From assembly GCA_950295325.1 (NCBI GenBank), contig OX485803.1, forward strand, positions 47,447,554-47,507,553: a stretch of DNA of 60,000 nt, written 5' to 3'. This document shows, piece after piece, positions 49,001 to 59,429 of this stretch. The notes under the pieces are model-generated. The model had not been told where the DNA came from. It was given only the letters and a program-made list of their open reading frames with translations, and searched no databases. Every line of letters starts with the position of its first letter. The first letter of the stretch is position 1. Source of the DNA: Polytrichum commune (Eukaryota > Streptophyta > Polytrichopsida > Polytrichales > Polytrichaceae). Position numbers and translations under genes: made by a program.

Positions 49001-50693
49001 CCCACTACTCTATGCGTAGTCCCCATGGATCGCCCTTAATTCCTCCAACGTCGCTAGACTTGCAGTTGGCCAACTGAGAGCCTCCGCAAACCACACCCGA
49101 TGTCGTCCCCATCCGCACCCAACCTTCATCCGCACCCAACCTTCCCGTGTCTGGATCCTCCATGTCGAACTCTATTGCTCCTCTGTCCTCCCCGCTGTCT
49201 TCGGCACCCTTTGCGTTGCTTACAGTCTCCTCCGCGCAACGCACGTAACTTTGTAACTTTCTCATGTTCTAGGGCGGTGCTATGCAGAGTCGATGCAAAG
49301 GCCCTTGCCAATGTGCTCAGAGTGAGATCTGGGGTTTGGAGCGTGCTGGTCTGCTGTCTAGGACGGCTGTATGGATGTGTTGCGTGATTTGCTTGAATCT
49401 TCACATATTATGACCTCCATATTTGAAAATGTGCATTATTCGGGAAGGCCATGCGGGTGACCGGCCTGGTTCTTTGGGAGTGTGAAACCCTGAAGTGACA
49501 ATAACTATGATAAGTACAGAGCTCTCCAACATCATGCAGCCGTAGCATTTGTCTGTATCGGATCTTGCGCGTAAATGCTTGTGCCCATCAATCTTGTGTG
49601 GTATTCGTCCCTCCGAGATGTTACCTTTGCAAGTGAGAACATTGTGAGGGTTTCGCAATGCGGGGGGGGGGGGGGAGGGGAAGTGGGTGGATCCGAGGCG
49701 CACCCAGAACCCTATCTGGTTTCTCGTCGGTTGATATATATGTCTTCATGTCATGTGTGAAAGTGGTTGTTGTGATGTTTTTGTGAACCGGGTGAGTCAC
49801 TATTGTGCCGCATTCGACGTTTGGTGGGACAATTTCACGTATGCTGGGTATGGGGGATGCTTGATCCTGCGGCTTGTTGGCTGTGCAGATATTCAACCGT
49901 AGGCTGAAATTGGCAACATGTCGGACCACCCACGCGACTGATTACCCATATCTGCAATATCGCGCATCTTTGTAACAAGGTATATGTAACAAGAGTGCCA
50001 AGAGAGATGATCCCAAGGAAAATTGGAGCAGACATTACATAGGTGCACCATGAAATCTAACAATGTGTAGATTCTTGGACAAGGGGGGCCGAACAATGCT
50101 GGATTCACATCTGGGATCGCTGGCCTGCAAAGTAGACTGATTTACACACTGCTGACTCCCATCAATCTTTTGTTGCAGGAACCCTCTATCGATGCTTGCC
50201 CGCATATTGTTAAAACATAATTAGAGCCCAATGAATTAAGATCGAAGTCGATGAATTTCGCAGTGTCTTTTAAACGCTTTCATGTGAAAAACTCTCTACG
50301 TATTGTCCAATGTACTACCAATTTACAACCGTGCCATGGTGATCTCGATGCTTCACTAACACTTCTTTTTGGGGTGTTTGCAGTTACCCGCCAGCTCCAA
50401 GTGGTGAGGAACTGTTGAGCAAGTTCCTCACAACGCACAGACGCATTGATACAGAGAAGGCTCCGCAAGCAACAGTTCGGTGACACTCTAGATTTACTTG
50501 GACCCGACCCTCTTCAGTCAAAAGGGTTGTTTTGAGGCCGGGCATCCCTCTCAATGCCCCATGTCTCATTCATATGTTATAGTTTTGGATTGTGCCAGTG
50601 CAACAATCTTATTATAGTTCAAAACACAGCATGTTCTTTGTGCAAATCAATCATGTATCTGATGTTCACATGCCCTAAACGCAGAGATATACC
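46088..50693. promoter_or_regulatory. Shared divergent intergenic region of the CACTA
   Basis: 4.6 kb between the two divergent transposon genes. It must hold both promoters and probably untranslated leader exons, including the missing first exon of the transposase. The part at about 48500-49270 is clearly more GC-rich than its surroundings. A plus-strand candidate exon at 50386-50481 (reading YPPAPSGEELLSKFL, flanked by GTTTGCAG and GTGACA) is possible but its phase does not join to the main gene. No RNA gene is seen. Confidence 0.5.
48514..49270. other. GC-rich block with short unassigned frames
   Basis: Open frames occur on both strands: plus 48606-48833 (75 codons, ATG, starting MAGGDKSGDGKKLEG) and minus 48514-49026 (170 codons) and 49005-49265. 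None matches a family I recognise. Overlapping long frames in GC-rich DNA are expected by chance. It could be a promoter CpG-rich zone or a captured host gene fragment. Confidence 0.35.
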
Positions 50694-53600
50694 ATGGCGG
50701 ACCAATACGAGCATGGCCACCTCGGGGACTATGATGTTGTGCGAAGCACACAATTTGGGGATGACTTGACTCGTGGGGTACACGTCTCGTCCCGATTGAT
50801 TTTTCCTTTAATGCAAAACCGACTCTTGGCTTTCTAACCTAGAGGAGTGCATGGCATGCACTTCGCAAGTTGCAGGGTGTAGGTTGCTCAGAATTCTTGT
50901 GCAATTGAGGTCCGTATTTTCTGCATCTGTGTGCGCAGGTAATGAGAGTCCCGCAGTCACAATCCCAGAGGTTCGATGAAAGCCAGGTACAATGTGATCC
51001 CCTAATTGTAGTTGCAATTACACACGGAGTTGGGTTTTTCGCCTTTAATCAATCCCTGAGTTTAGGTTGTGTCACCTAGAGGAGAGCATGCCATGCACCT
51101 CGCAGGTTGCAGGGTGTAGGATCAGAAGAAACCCTAAACCCATTGAGGTCCGTATTTTCTGCATCTGTGTGCGCAGGTAATAAGAGTCCCGCAATCACAA
51201 TCCCAGAGGTTCGATGAAAGCCAGGTACAATGTGAATCCCTACTTGTAGTTGCACTTACTCAAGGAGTTGGGTTTTTTCCTTTAAACGCACACCCATGTC
51301 AGGCTTTGTAACCTCAAGGAGTGCATGCCATGCACCAGGCAGGTTGCAGGGCGTAGGATCGGAAGAAAGCATAAAGCAATTGAAGTCCTTATTTTCTGCC
51401 CCTGTATGTGCAGGTAATGAGAGTCCCGCAGTCACAATCCCGCCAGTTCGATGAAAGCCAGGTACAATGTGATTCCCTATTTGTAGTCGCAGCTTGCAGG
51501 GTGTAGGATCAGAAGAAATCATAAACCAAATTGTAGTTGCAGCGATACACAAGGATTAGGGTTGTTTCCTTTAATTAAACACTGAGGCTTGGCTTTCTAA
51601 CCTGGAGGAGTGCATGCCATCCACGTCGCAGCTTGCAGGGTGTAGGATCAGAAGAAATCATAAACCCTATTGTAGTCGCAGAGATACACAAGGATTTGGA
51701 ATTCATGTCATTAAACACTGAGGCTTGGCTTTCTAACCTGTCGGAGTGCATGCCATGCACCTCGCAGCTTGCAGGGTGTAGGATCAGAAGGAGTCATAAA
51801 GCAATTGAAGTCCGTGTTTTCTGCATCTTTATGTGCAGGTAATGAGAGTCGGGCATGTACCATCCCAGAGGTACGATGAAATCCAGGTACAATGCTCTCC
51901 CCAATTTGTAGTTGCAATTACACGAGGATTGTTGTTTTTTCCCTTTAATCAAACACCGAGTTTAGACTTTGTAACCTAGAGGAGTGCATGCCATGCACCT
52001 AGCGGAATGCAGCCCAACGCATCTTTCGAAATCATAAACCAATTGAAGTCCATATTTTCTGCATCTGTGTGTGCAGGTAATGAGAGTCCCGCAGTCACAA
52101 TCACAGAGGTTCGATGAAAACCAGGTACAATGCTCGCCCCAAATTGTAGTTGCAATCACACAAGCATTGCATTGTTTGAGCTGAGATCTGTGTGTTAGGC
52201 ATTGTAATAAGAGGACATAAACCGTGCATGTAATGACAACAGGTGCAGATACAACGCTTTGGATGTAAGTAGCATCCTATTCCTAGAATGACAGTGAGCA
52301 TTGTATGCAGGTTTTTGGAATGCCTTATGCGGCTTCCTACCATCAACCGCAACGCACAATCCCTTGGCAAACTGCACAACCAGTTTTTGGTAACATAAGT
52401 GCTCGAGGCTCTTCCTTGTACAACCCGAGTTTCGGTACACCCGTTGCACAACCGAATGCATTCAACAACCAATTGACATATCCTGCACAGCAAAGAGAAA
52501 GTCAGTTTGAAGGGCCATCCTCCGACCACATTTTGTTGCCTGTGCACGCTCTGCCACAAGGTGCAACATATAGCCCGCATCCCGGATATATCCAAGGAAA
52601 AGAGTACTACACCTCCCCGCAATTCCATGGGTCTGGACAAGAGAGCTCACATCCTCGCTCACGGGGACAGTGTTTGTCTGTGGACGATGCAAGTGGACAG
52701 GCCATGCCGGGCTCTGTTGCACCCTCCGTACTTGGCAATTGTGGGGTGCAGATAGAAATGCAGGCCCGAGGGAGAGATACGAGCGAGGGTCGTGGACCTT
52801 CTTGCGCAGAGAAGGGCTCGAAAACTGGAAAGGCAAGTCGTCAACCCATTCATGCGGCTAGTGGCGCTCAAACATCACCGGGGGGAGTGGCCTTGCCAAA
52901 CCAGCATGACTCCGCGATGGAGCAAATGCCAATGACCGATACAAGCAATAGCCCTCAGTTGTTAAGTGCAAACTCCAGTAAGTCATCCCCACCTTACACG
53001 TCCTCACAAAGAAAACAACTTAGGGTAGAAGAGAAGTGTTATTTAAAAGAAGTGAAAAGATCAATTGCAGAGGGTAGAGTGCCACAAGTCCGGCTGCAAC
53101 AAGACAACAATGGCAACATAGTGCAGTACAAAGCGCAGTTCTTGAACGCCTTAAAACTAGCTGCACTTGCAATTGTTCCATACTCTGATATAGACGTTAA
53201 AAACCCATCCACAATGCAAGAAATCATGGAGGAAGTGAAGAGGCAGTTTATATTAGAGAAACCTCTTCCAGAAGGCATGGTAGCAGGATATCTACAACGT
53301 CTTTACAAGAGAAATAGAGCAGTGTATCACCGTCATTGGATCCTACACGGTGACCTTGGTAAGCCTGACGATTGTGCATCAGCGGCATGGTTGCAATTGG
53401 TAGATTATTGGAAATCAACGGAAGGGAGCAAAGAATGCGAAAGAAACAAGGCAAATGCATCATTGAAGAAAGGGACAAGAGTATGTTTACCTACCCTCAT
53501 TTGTTAGTTTCATATCTGAAATTGCCACTCCAGGAAGACCCTCATATGGGGAGTCCAAGATGCAGGTTCCAACCCTGCTTGGCCTGATTTCAATAAGTGA

Positions 53601-55799
53601 CATTGTTTCTTGGCAAATGCAGTTCAATACATTGTGACACGCATTGTGGGCTTGTGTTTCTGCAGGAGAAGAGTACAACCTTATCCCGAGAGGGGAGACC
53701 CACAGGCTCAAGTGCTGCTGGATCACAGCGTGGTCCGTATGCGCAAGACAAAACATTGTGGGCAAAGGTATGTAAACTCCAACACCTATTTGCTAGTCAG
53801 GTCATGTTTATATTGGACCATTCCCCTACATGCATTGTACCATTAAACAGTTCTAACCACAAACAATTGACTGTGCATATGGCTCATCATAACACAATGC
53901 TTGTGGTTCCCATGTATGTAACAGCTCAAAGAAAATGGCTCCCATGTTACGGCGCTGCCCGTCCGATCACATGTATCACAAACATCGAAGTTTTCTTCTT
54001 CGTCCGATCATTTAGAGCGTCCACCCATGCTTGACATTAGCAACAAGCTGCATGCTATGGTGGACGAATTTGTTTCCAACTTAACGTCAGAATGTGACTC
54101 TCTAGTGAACAACGTGTCCGCTCAAGGCAACAAGAATGCAGCACACGATAGCGGCTGTGAGGCAGCAAGGGCTCCGAGGCCGAGCAACCGCACGGCGCTG
54201 GAGGTGCTCAATGGGTTGAGACGGCCTTCGGAATCCCAGGTAACGGACCATCTCAACAGAGAAGGTAAGACGCAACTGGAACGTGGCAAGCCATGTACGT
54301 TGGAAGCCCATAACAGATCCCGGGACAATGTCATATCTTCCCGCCAACCCAAGGAATTGAGGTCCAAGAGTGCAGTACTGGAGGGTGTGGACCTCCACAA
54401 AGACAGCAGGTCAGCGGATAACCTCTTCGATAACATTGTGTCAAAATCCGAGGTAAAGCAAGGCCGCGGCACCCAAAACACTGCAGGAAAAGGCAAATTT
54501 TTGCAGACTGTGGAGATTTTGTCATCGGACCATTCCTCCGATGATTGCTTTATTCCAAGCACGAAATCAACTCAGAAAAAGGTGGGAAAACATATTAGCA
54601 CAAAGAAATTTAACTCAACCTCACGAGGTGTATCAACAGGGTTAGGTATACGAAGCCCATCGCCATCTCGTGAGAGCTCACATGTAATGAACTATAGCTA
54701 TGAGGAGGATACTCACAGTCTTGGCTCGAAAAATCCTCATGCTGAAACCACCTTTCCAAAATTAGTATGGCCCAAGGATGTAGGGGATGTACCAGAAGAA
54801 GGAGAGATGTGGAATCAGATTGAACATAACGAGACACAAATGGATAGTGAGTCAGACAGGAAGCTTGAAAGGAAGAAACGCAATGAGGAAATCAGCTCGG
54901 AAGAAGGTGATGAGTCCAACGATGAAGATGGTGAACGGAATCCAAACGGCATAGAAACAGACTCAGAAGAAGGGCCTGTGTTACCAAAGGTTCCAGTAAA
55001 ACGGAAATTAATGAGTGAACCTAAAGGCACCGAGAGGAGGACTCAAAGGAGTAGGGCAAAATCCTCAAGTCCCCAACTGAAGAAGCAGCGAACACCACAG
55101 ATTGACGCTTCTGTAATAACAAAACTTGAATTTGGCAGGCGACCTATAAACTCCGTAAGTCTCTGTACACTTTGACTGTGATGTTGTTGCTTCATGTAAT
55201 CTTCCGTATGCAATGCAGGTTGAAGGCGAAGACTGAAGTCAACGAAATTCATGCCATGAGTTAACAAGTGTATTGCTGAATCTGTGTTGTAGAATCCAAT
55301 CAGAGTACGTGTGAAGGTATGGGTGTTGCATCCGAAGTACGAAGGGAAGGTTGTAGCAGAGGCTTACGCGGGAATCAACCACAAGTCCAGGTGCATTAAC
55401 GACGAGCAAGACTTGTGCAAGAAGGGGGAACAAATGATTTCCGTCATCAGAGTGTTTTACAAGGATACACCGGTGATGTTCAAGAAGGAGGGGCGTTTTC
55501 CTAAGCACGTCGCCTTCCTAGACCAAGTGGAGGGACTACCCAATACCCCCATATTGTGGGGTGTCTGTTACATTATGCAGATTCCGTCCATGGAGGAAAT
55601 TACACGTATGATGGGTAATGTTACTTCAGCTGTTTGTGCTAGGGAAATGTCTACTACCATCGATCAAGGTCCACAAAGGAGGACACCAGAACCAATGGCG
55701 AAAAAAACTGAGTTCAAGCAGACTGGCAAGGTGCGCGAAATTGCCAAACCTAGGAATAGAAGCGACACCAAGAAATCATCCGGCAAGCACGACTTGTGA
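50694..55799 (+). CDS. CACTA TnpA-like protein (Transposase_24 type), 10 exons
   Basis: The second transposon gene, probably the DNA-binding partner of the transposase. Exons: 50694-50777, 50939-50986, 51177-51224, 51414-51461, 51839-51886, 52077-52124, 52311-53480, 53666-53767, 54018-55154, 55293-55799. All introns are GT-AG and all exons phase 0, giving 1,079 residues. ATG 50694 sits in ACCATGGCG; exon 1 is 28 codons (MADQYEHGHLGDYDVV...). Exons 2-6 are five tandem copies of a 16-residue repeat. Exon 7 starts Gln/Pro-rich and ends with the Transposase_24 block (AAWLQLVDYWKS, ERNKANASLKK) completed in exon 8 by GRPTGSSAAGSQRGPYAQ. Exon 9 is acidic and Ser-rich with basic nuclear-import-like clusters (VKRKLMSE, SPQLKKQRT). 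Exon 10 resembles DUF8039 of related plant proteins (KYEGKVVAEAYAG, ILWGVCYIMQI). The acceptor at 54017 is the least certain junction. Confidence 0.82.
50939..50986 (+). other. 48-nt repeat exon 1 of 5
   Basis: Encodes VMRVPQSQSQRFDESQ. Preceded by GTGTGCGCAG and followed by GTACAATGTG. Confidence 0.75.
51177..51224 (+). other. 48-nt repeat exon 2 of 5
   Basis: Encodes VIRVPQSQSQRFDESQ; two base changes from exon 1. Same flanking splice sites. Confidence 0.75.
51414..51461 (+). other. 48-nt repeat exon 3 of 5
   Basis: Encodes VMRVPQSQSRQFDESQ. Preceded by CTGTATGTGCAG and followed by GTACAATGTG. Confidence 0.75.
51839..51886 (+). other. 48-nt repeat exon 4 of 5, most diverged
   Basis: Encodes VMRVGHVPSQRYDEIQ. 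Length, phase and both splice sites are kept despite the amino-acid changes, which argues for use as an exon. Confidence 0.75.
52077..52124 (+). other. 48-nt repeat exon 5 of 5
   Basis: Encodes VMRVPQSQSQRFDENQ. Followed by GTACAATGCTC; the next exon begins at 52311 after TTGTATGCAG. Confidence 0.75.
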
Positions 55800-58700
55800 T
55801 GTCATCTCAGGTGATTTCTAAGGTTGCATGACTCCCCAATTTGAGTTTTCATGTCAAAGACCTGATACTGACCCTCATTGTATGTAGATCGCTACAGTCT
55901 ATGCACCATGATGTTGCAGGTTTATGCGTGGCATTTGATTATTGGTAGGCGATGCAACAGTGGAGGTAAGCCCTTGTGTGCATGTTGCCGTTTACATATG
56001 TAGTTTGCAGCACGAAGTGGCCATGTGTGACTCCACATTTTGGAATTGGGTGTGTGTGGACATTGAAGTTCCCGGCGACCAAAGTCATCTCTGGTCGTAA
56101 ATCTCGTGACAGACCACTAAAAGCAGGCAATTCCTCCGAATCTGAACCACAAGAGGTATTGTTCCACATGCATAGAAATAGCAGTTGGCACTAAACTCCG
56201 GATACAATCTGCCCTGCTGGTCAATCCTTGAATGTTCTTACCTCCAACTCCAAGTAGCTATTGGTTGTACACCTCAATTGTTTTGGGTTATTTCTTTATC
56301 AGTTATTTCCAGCATGTGTATGCTTTTTCGTCACATTGTGCAAGCTTACAGTAATTACGTGCTTAGGGGTTCATCCGTAAACAAGGGCTTCAGATTTATG
56401 ACGTTGCCCCCTCCCCCCCCAGTAATGGAAGGTATGTGCTCACATCACTTGTTGTATAAGAGAGTTATTCTTCTTCGAAACCTTGCAGCCCTTGTAGGGA
56501 TCACACACATTTCCGTATGTCGTTTGAACATTATGGGTTGGAATACCAGCTGGGTAATATCTTCAGTGGTCCCTGCTGTTGCAGGCGTGGACAATAATGG
56601 CAACAACCGGGAGGCTGAAGACTTGTTTGCAATGGCAGAGTTTGGTGGACTATATGGTGAAGAATAGGAAGCTCGTGTATATACAGGATGATTACACGAC
56701 AGTGTTGGAAGACGGACCAAGGAGGTCATGGTGGCGCATTTCATGAGTTTAGGGTTCACAGCCATGGAGGGGATCATGAGACAACAGAGGACCCTGGAGA
56801 GTCACTGGTTATCTCCCGGTAAGAAACCTGCCACGAAGATGGGGAAGAACGATAGGGTGTTATTATGCTGAAATTGGGGTTTTTGAAGGTAGACATAATC
56901 ATTTAATCATTAATTTCAAAGTTTGTATTCGTCATTCACCATTCTACAGAGAAGAAAAATCATGGATTCATCCATGATTTGAGTTCTGCACTCAATGGAG
57001 CTGTTCGTACTGGCACTAAGAGCGTTCATGGAATTCTTGAAGGCTGTAGAATTTGTCTTCAATGGTGGTAGGAGGTGGTCCACTTACTGGTTGTGTTTGT
57101 GTATTTGTGCTGGGAGAAACACCTAATTTAAAAAATGTTTTCGCAGGAGATTAGGATATGGGAGAAGACATGTTGAAGGAAGAAGGAAACCATTGAAGTC
57201 TCTTGAAGCAACTCGCATTGGTGGTCCCCCAAACACAAGAAACACAGTTTTGATGACCACAGGCCTCCATTTATCCCAGCGGAGGACCAGGAAGTTAACG
57301 GCTTAGAAATATTGACAACCAGTAGAAGTTCCAAGGAGCAATTAAATAGCTTGCTTCATCTGGATACAGCAGATGTGCAAATGTTGTTGTAAGACGTGGT
57401 AGTAGGCTATTTTTGAGTATATTCTTATCGGTGCTTACGGTAGTCTTCAGTGAGTAGTACGGTGTAGTCCGTTGTGGGCAAGAAGTGCCACGTAGCCCCT
57501 CATTACCGGCAGGAGTTCTTAAGTGTGTTTCCAGAACTTGATATGCCAGGTGTGCGTCAAAACAATGTATTGACTGTGACGATGTTTGCCAATACCAATA
57601 ATAACATATTATTTTATGCAATGAGCGTTTCCTGAAGTCTATGTCATACTGGTCCGCCATTTCAAATTCGTAGAATAATCGTGCATTTGAACTTCAAATC
57701 CATTTCCAGTATATATGGGTTGTCATTAAACACTGCACATGGCCAGTATGTTGCGTGGCAGTTGAAGTTGTCGATGAGCTCACAGGTTAGTACTGGGACA
57801 GAAGGGCTGCATGTTTTCTACCATGTATGCTGAAGTCACTCGCAATTTGTTGATGGCACCTGAGGTCACTTTGCCCAGATGCCACATGTGAATGGAAGAC
57901 TGCAGATGTGGATTTTGTGCTCAGTCACTCATGTTTGTGGAACATGAGGTCTCCCATCGTGCTGTGAAAAAATACTTGGAAAACATATATACAGCTATGT
58001 ATTGTAGGCTTCCCACATTTCACGATTTCATGCACACATCAAAGTACGACATATGTGGGCTTCTACCAAATACAGAACAGGCTGCAGTGGAAAACCGGTT
58101 AAAGACACCGGATGTGGCTTGATTTTTCACATGACTGTCCCAGCGAAAATATATGCACAAATTGGCCCTCACTCACTCCAAGGGGGCCGCCAGCACGTTG
58201 GTGCACATGCCTGTCAGCCAGAGAAAAGGAGTGCATGTCGTGATCTCACAAGACCGGGGCTGCCCCCCACTTAATTTGCAGACTGTCAAAAGAGGACCTC
58301 CCCATCATGACGGTAAATGGTATCAATGTAAAATATTAATATCATATGCACGGATGGAACGTGAACAGTGCACCCCAAATTGTTTTGGCGGCATTTAGAG
58401 CGCGACCAAGCCCGTGCCCGAACCGTGGCCGAATGTGCTCGCACTCATTTTTATGTGTCATGTGAATTTGTGTGTCACACATACTATTACCGCACGCAGT
58501 TGGAAATGAAGTTCGGACTGAACTCTCAATACGCTGGACGTGGCAAACTGTTGGATCTGACCGCTGCAAGCATTTAACTAATGGGAAATAGGAGGTTAAG
58601 TACTTTATGCGCGCAATCCAGACTGTTCGGAATCGACTGCAGCTTCAGATAATTAATTGTCCGATATGTCAATCAATGACATGTGTACGTACCACATGAT

Positions 58701-58952
58701 TTGCAGGCCCTGCAAAAATATGGATCCCTTCTTGTGCAGGAATACCTACTGGAATTGGGATTTGATGTATAGTATTTGCTCAATATCGACGACGAAATCT
58801 AATGACTGCATAATGTACATGTAGTTGTGAAGACCATGCACGCAATGACCGCTCTAACAAAGTGTGACCGAAATGTTCATTTCCATGTGGCAGTCAATGG
58901 AAACACCAAGTGTACCATGAAATGGCGTTTGGTGGACCTCGCGGAAAAACAA
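55800..58952. other. CACTA right subterminal region
   Basis: 3.1 kb between the TnpA-like stop codon and the right TIR. No protein frame is recognisable. It starts with the 3' UTR of the gene and contains no repeat block as obvious as that at the left end. Confidence 0.5.
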
Positions 58953-59015
58953 TGGTCAAAAGAACCGCAATGGGAAACCGACTACGGTTCTTTTTTACCA
59001 TGTTTTCTACTAGTG
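58953..59015 (-). repeat. CACTA right TIR (63 bp)
   Basis: Exact reverse complement of 36370-36432, ending TTTTCTACTAGTG at 59015. Confidence 0.95.
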
Positions 59016-59018
59016 GTA
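59016..59018. repeat. CACTA target duplication, right (GTA)
   Basis: Second copy of the GTA found at 36367-36369; one of the two codons is the original Val codon of LINE ORF1. Confidence 0.93.
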
Positions 59019-59429
59019 GTGGATGAAGTCTCACAAGCGCTACACAAATTTCTCATCTTCAACAATAACCTTTCCAACCCATTTCAAACCTGGTCACAAG
59101 GTCGCTGGTTTTCCCACTGGTCACAACAGCCAAAGGAAAATATTTGCACCCTTTTCGTGTGTGTAGCAGTTCAAGAACACAAGATCAAACCCCGGAAAGG
59201 ACGCAACTTCAGCTGGCGACGCGTCCCTACCAATATCCAAGAGTTGTTGCAACTTCACACCACGGAAGACATACATGACACATCCGAACACAATCAGTGG
59301 CATCAGATGACAGGTGACGCACCGGAAGTACGCCCCTCACCGCAGAGCACACCTGCAACAACCAACCGGTTCTCGGTGTTAATAGAGGAGGAGGTCAACT
59401 CCGCCCTCAAACTCAGCCCCCATCCATGA
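59019..59429 (+). pseudogene. LINE ORF1, 3' part
   Basis: Continues ORF1 in frame for 136 codons plus stop (VDEVSQALHKFLIF at its start, FSVLIEEEVNSALKL near its end). Without the CACTA the whole ORF1 would be about 737 residues. This C-terminal portion has no domain I recognise. The open frame extends leftward into the TIR by chance. Its TGA (59427-59429) overlaps the ATG of ORF2. Confidence 0.85.

Larger units (their letters stand above)
50820..52130 (+). repeat. Tandem intron-exon array, ~238-bp unit
   Basis: Each unit has a CTAACCTAGAGGAGTGCATG(C)CATGCAC block, a GCAGGGTGTAGGATCAGAAG block, a pyrimidine-rich TATTTTCTGCATCTGTGTG tract, then CAG and a 48-nt exon, then GTACAATG. Exon starts are spaced 238, 237, 425 and 238 bp. 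The 425-bp gap holds at least one shortened unit that has lost its exon (about 51480-51720). Confidence 0.92.
36370..59015. mobile_element. CACTA (En/Spm) DNA transposon, 22.6 kb, apparently complete
   Basis: Termini are CACTAGTAGAAAA...TTTTCTACTAGTG. The TIRs (36370-36432, 58953-59015) are identical over 63 bp, and the flanks carry the 3-bp duplication GTA. Removing the element plus one GTA restores an open LINE ORF1 frame, which independently proves the borders. Inside are two divergent multi-exon genes, a TNP2-type transposase (minus) and a Transposase_24/TnpA-like protein (plus), with subterminal repeats at the left end. Both genes have open spliced frames, so the element may be autonomous. 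The 5' end of the transposase gene is unresolved. Confidence 0.95.

Noticed and set aside
49100-49387. Plus-strand 95-codon Pro/Cys/Arg-rich frame
   Set aside because: Overlaps open frames on the other strand in GC-rich DNA and has no recognisable motif.
58827-59018. Open frame running from inside the CACTA right end into LINE ORF1
   Set aside because: The first 64 codons are transposon terminal sequence read through by chance; the real coding part begins at the insertion point.
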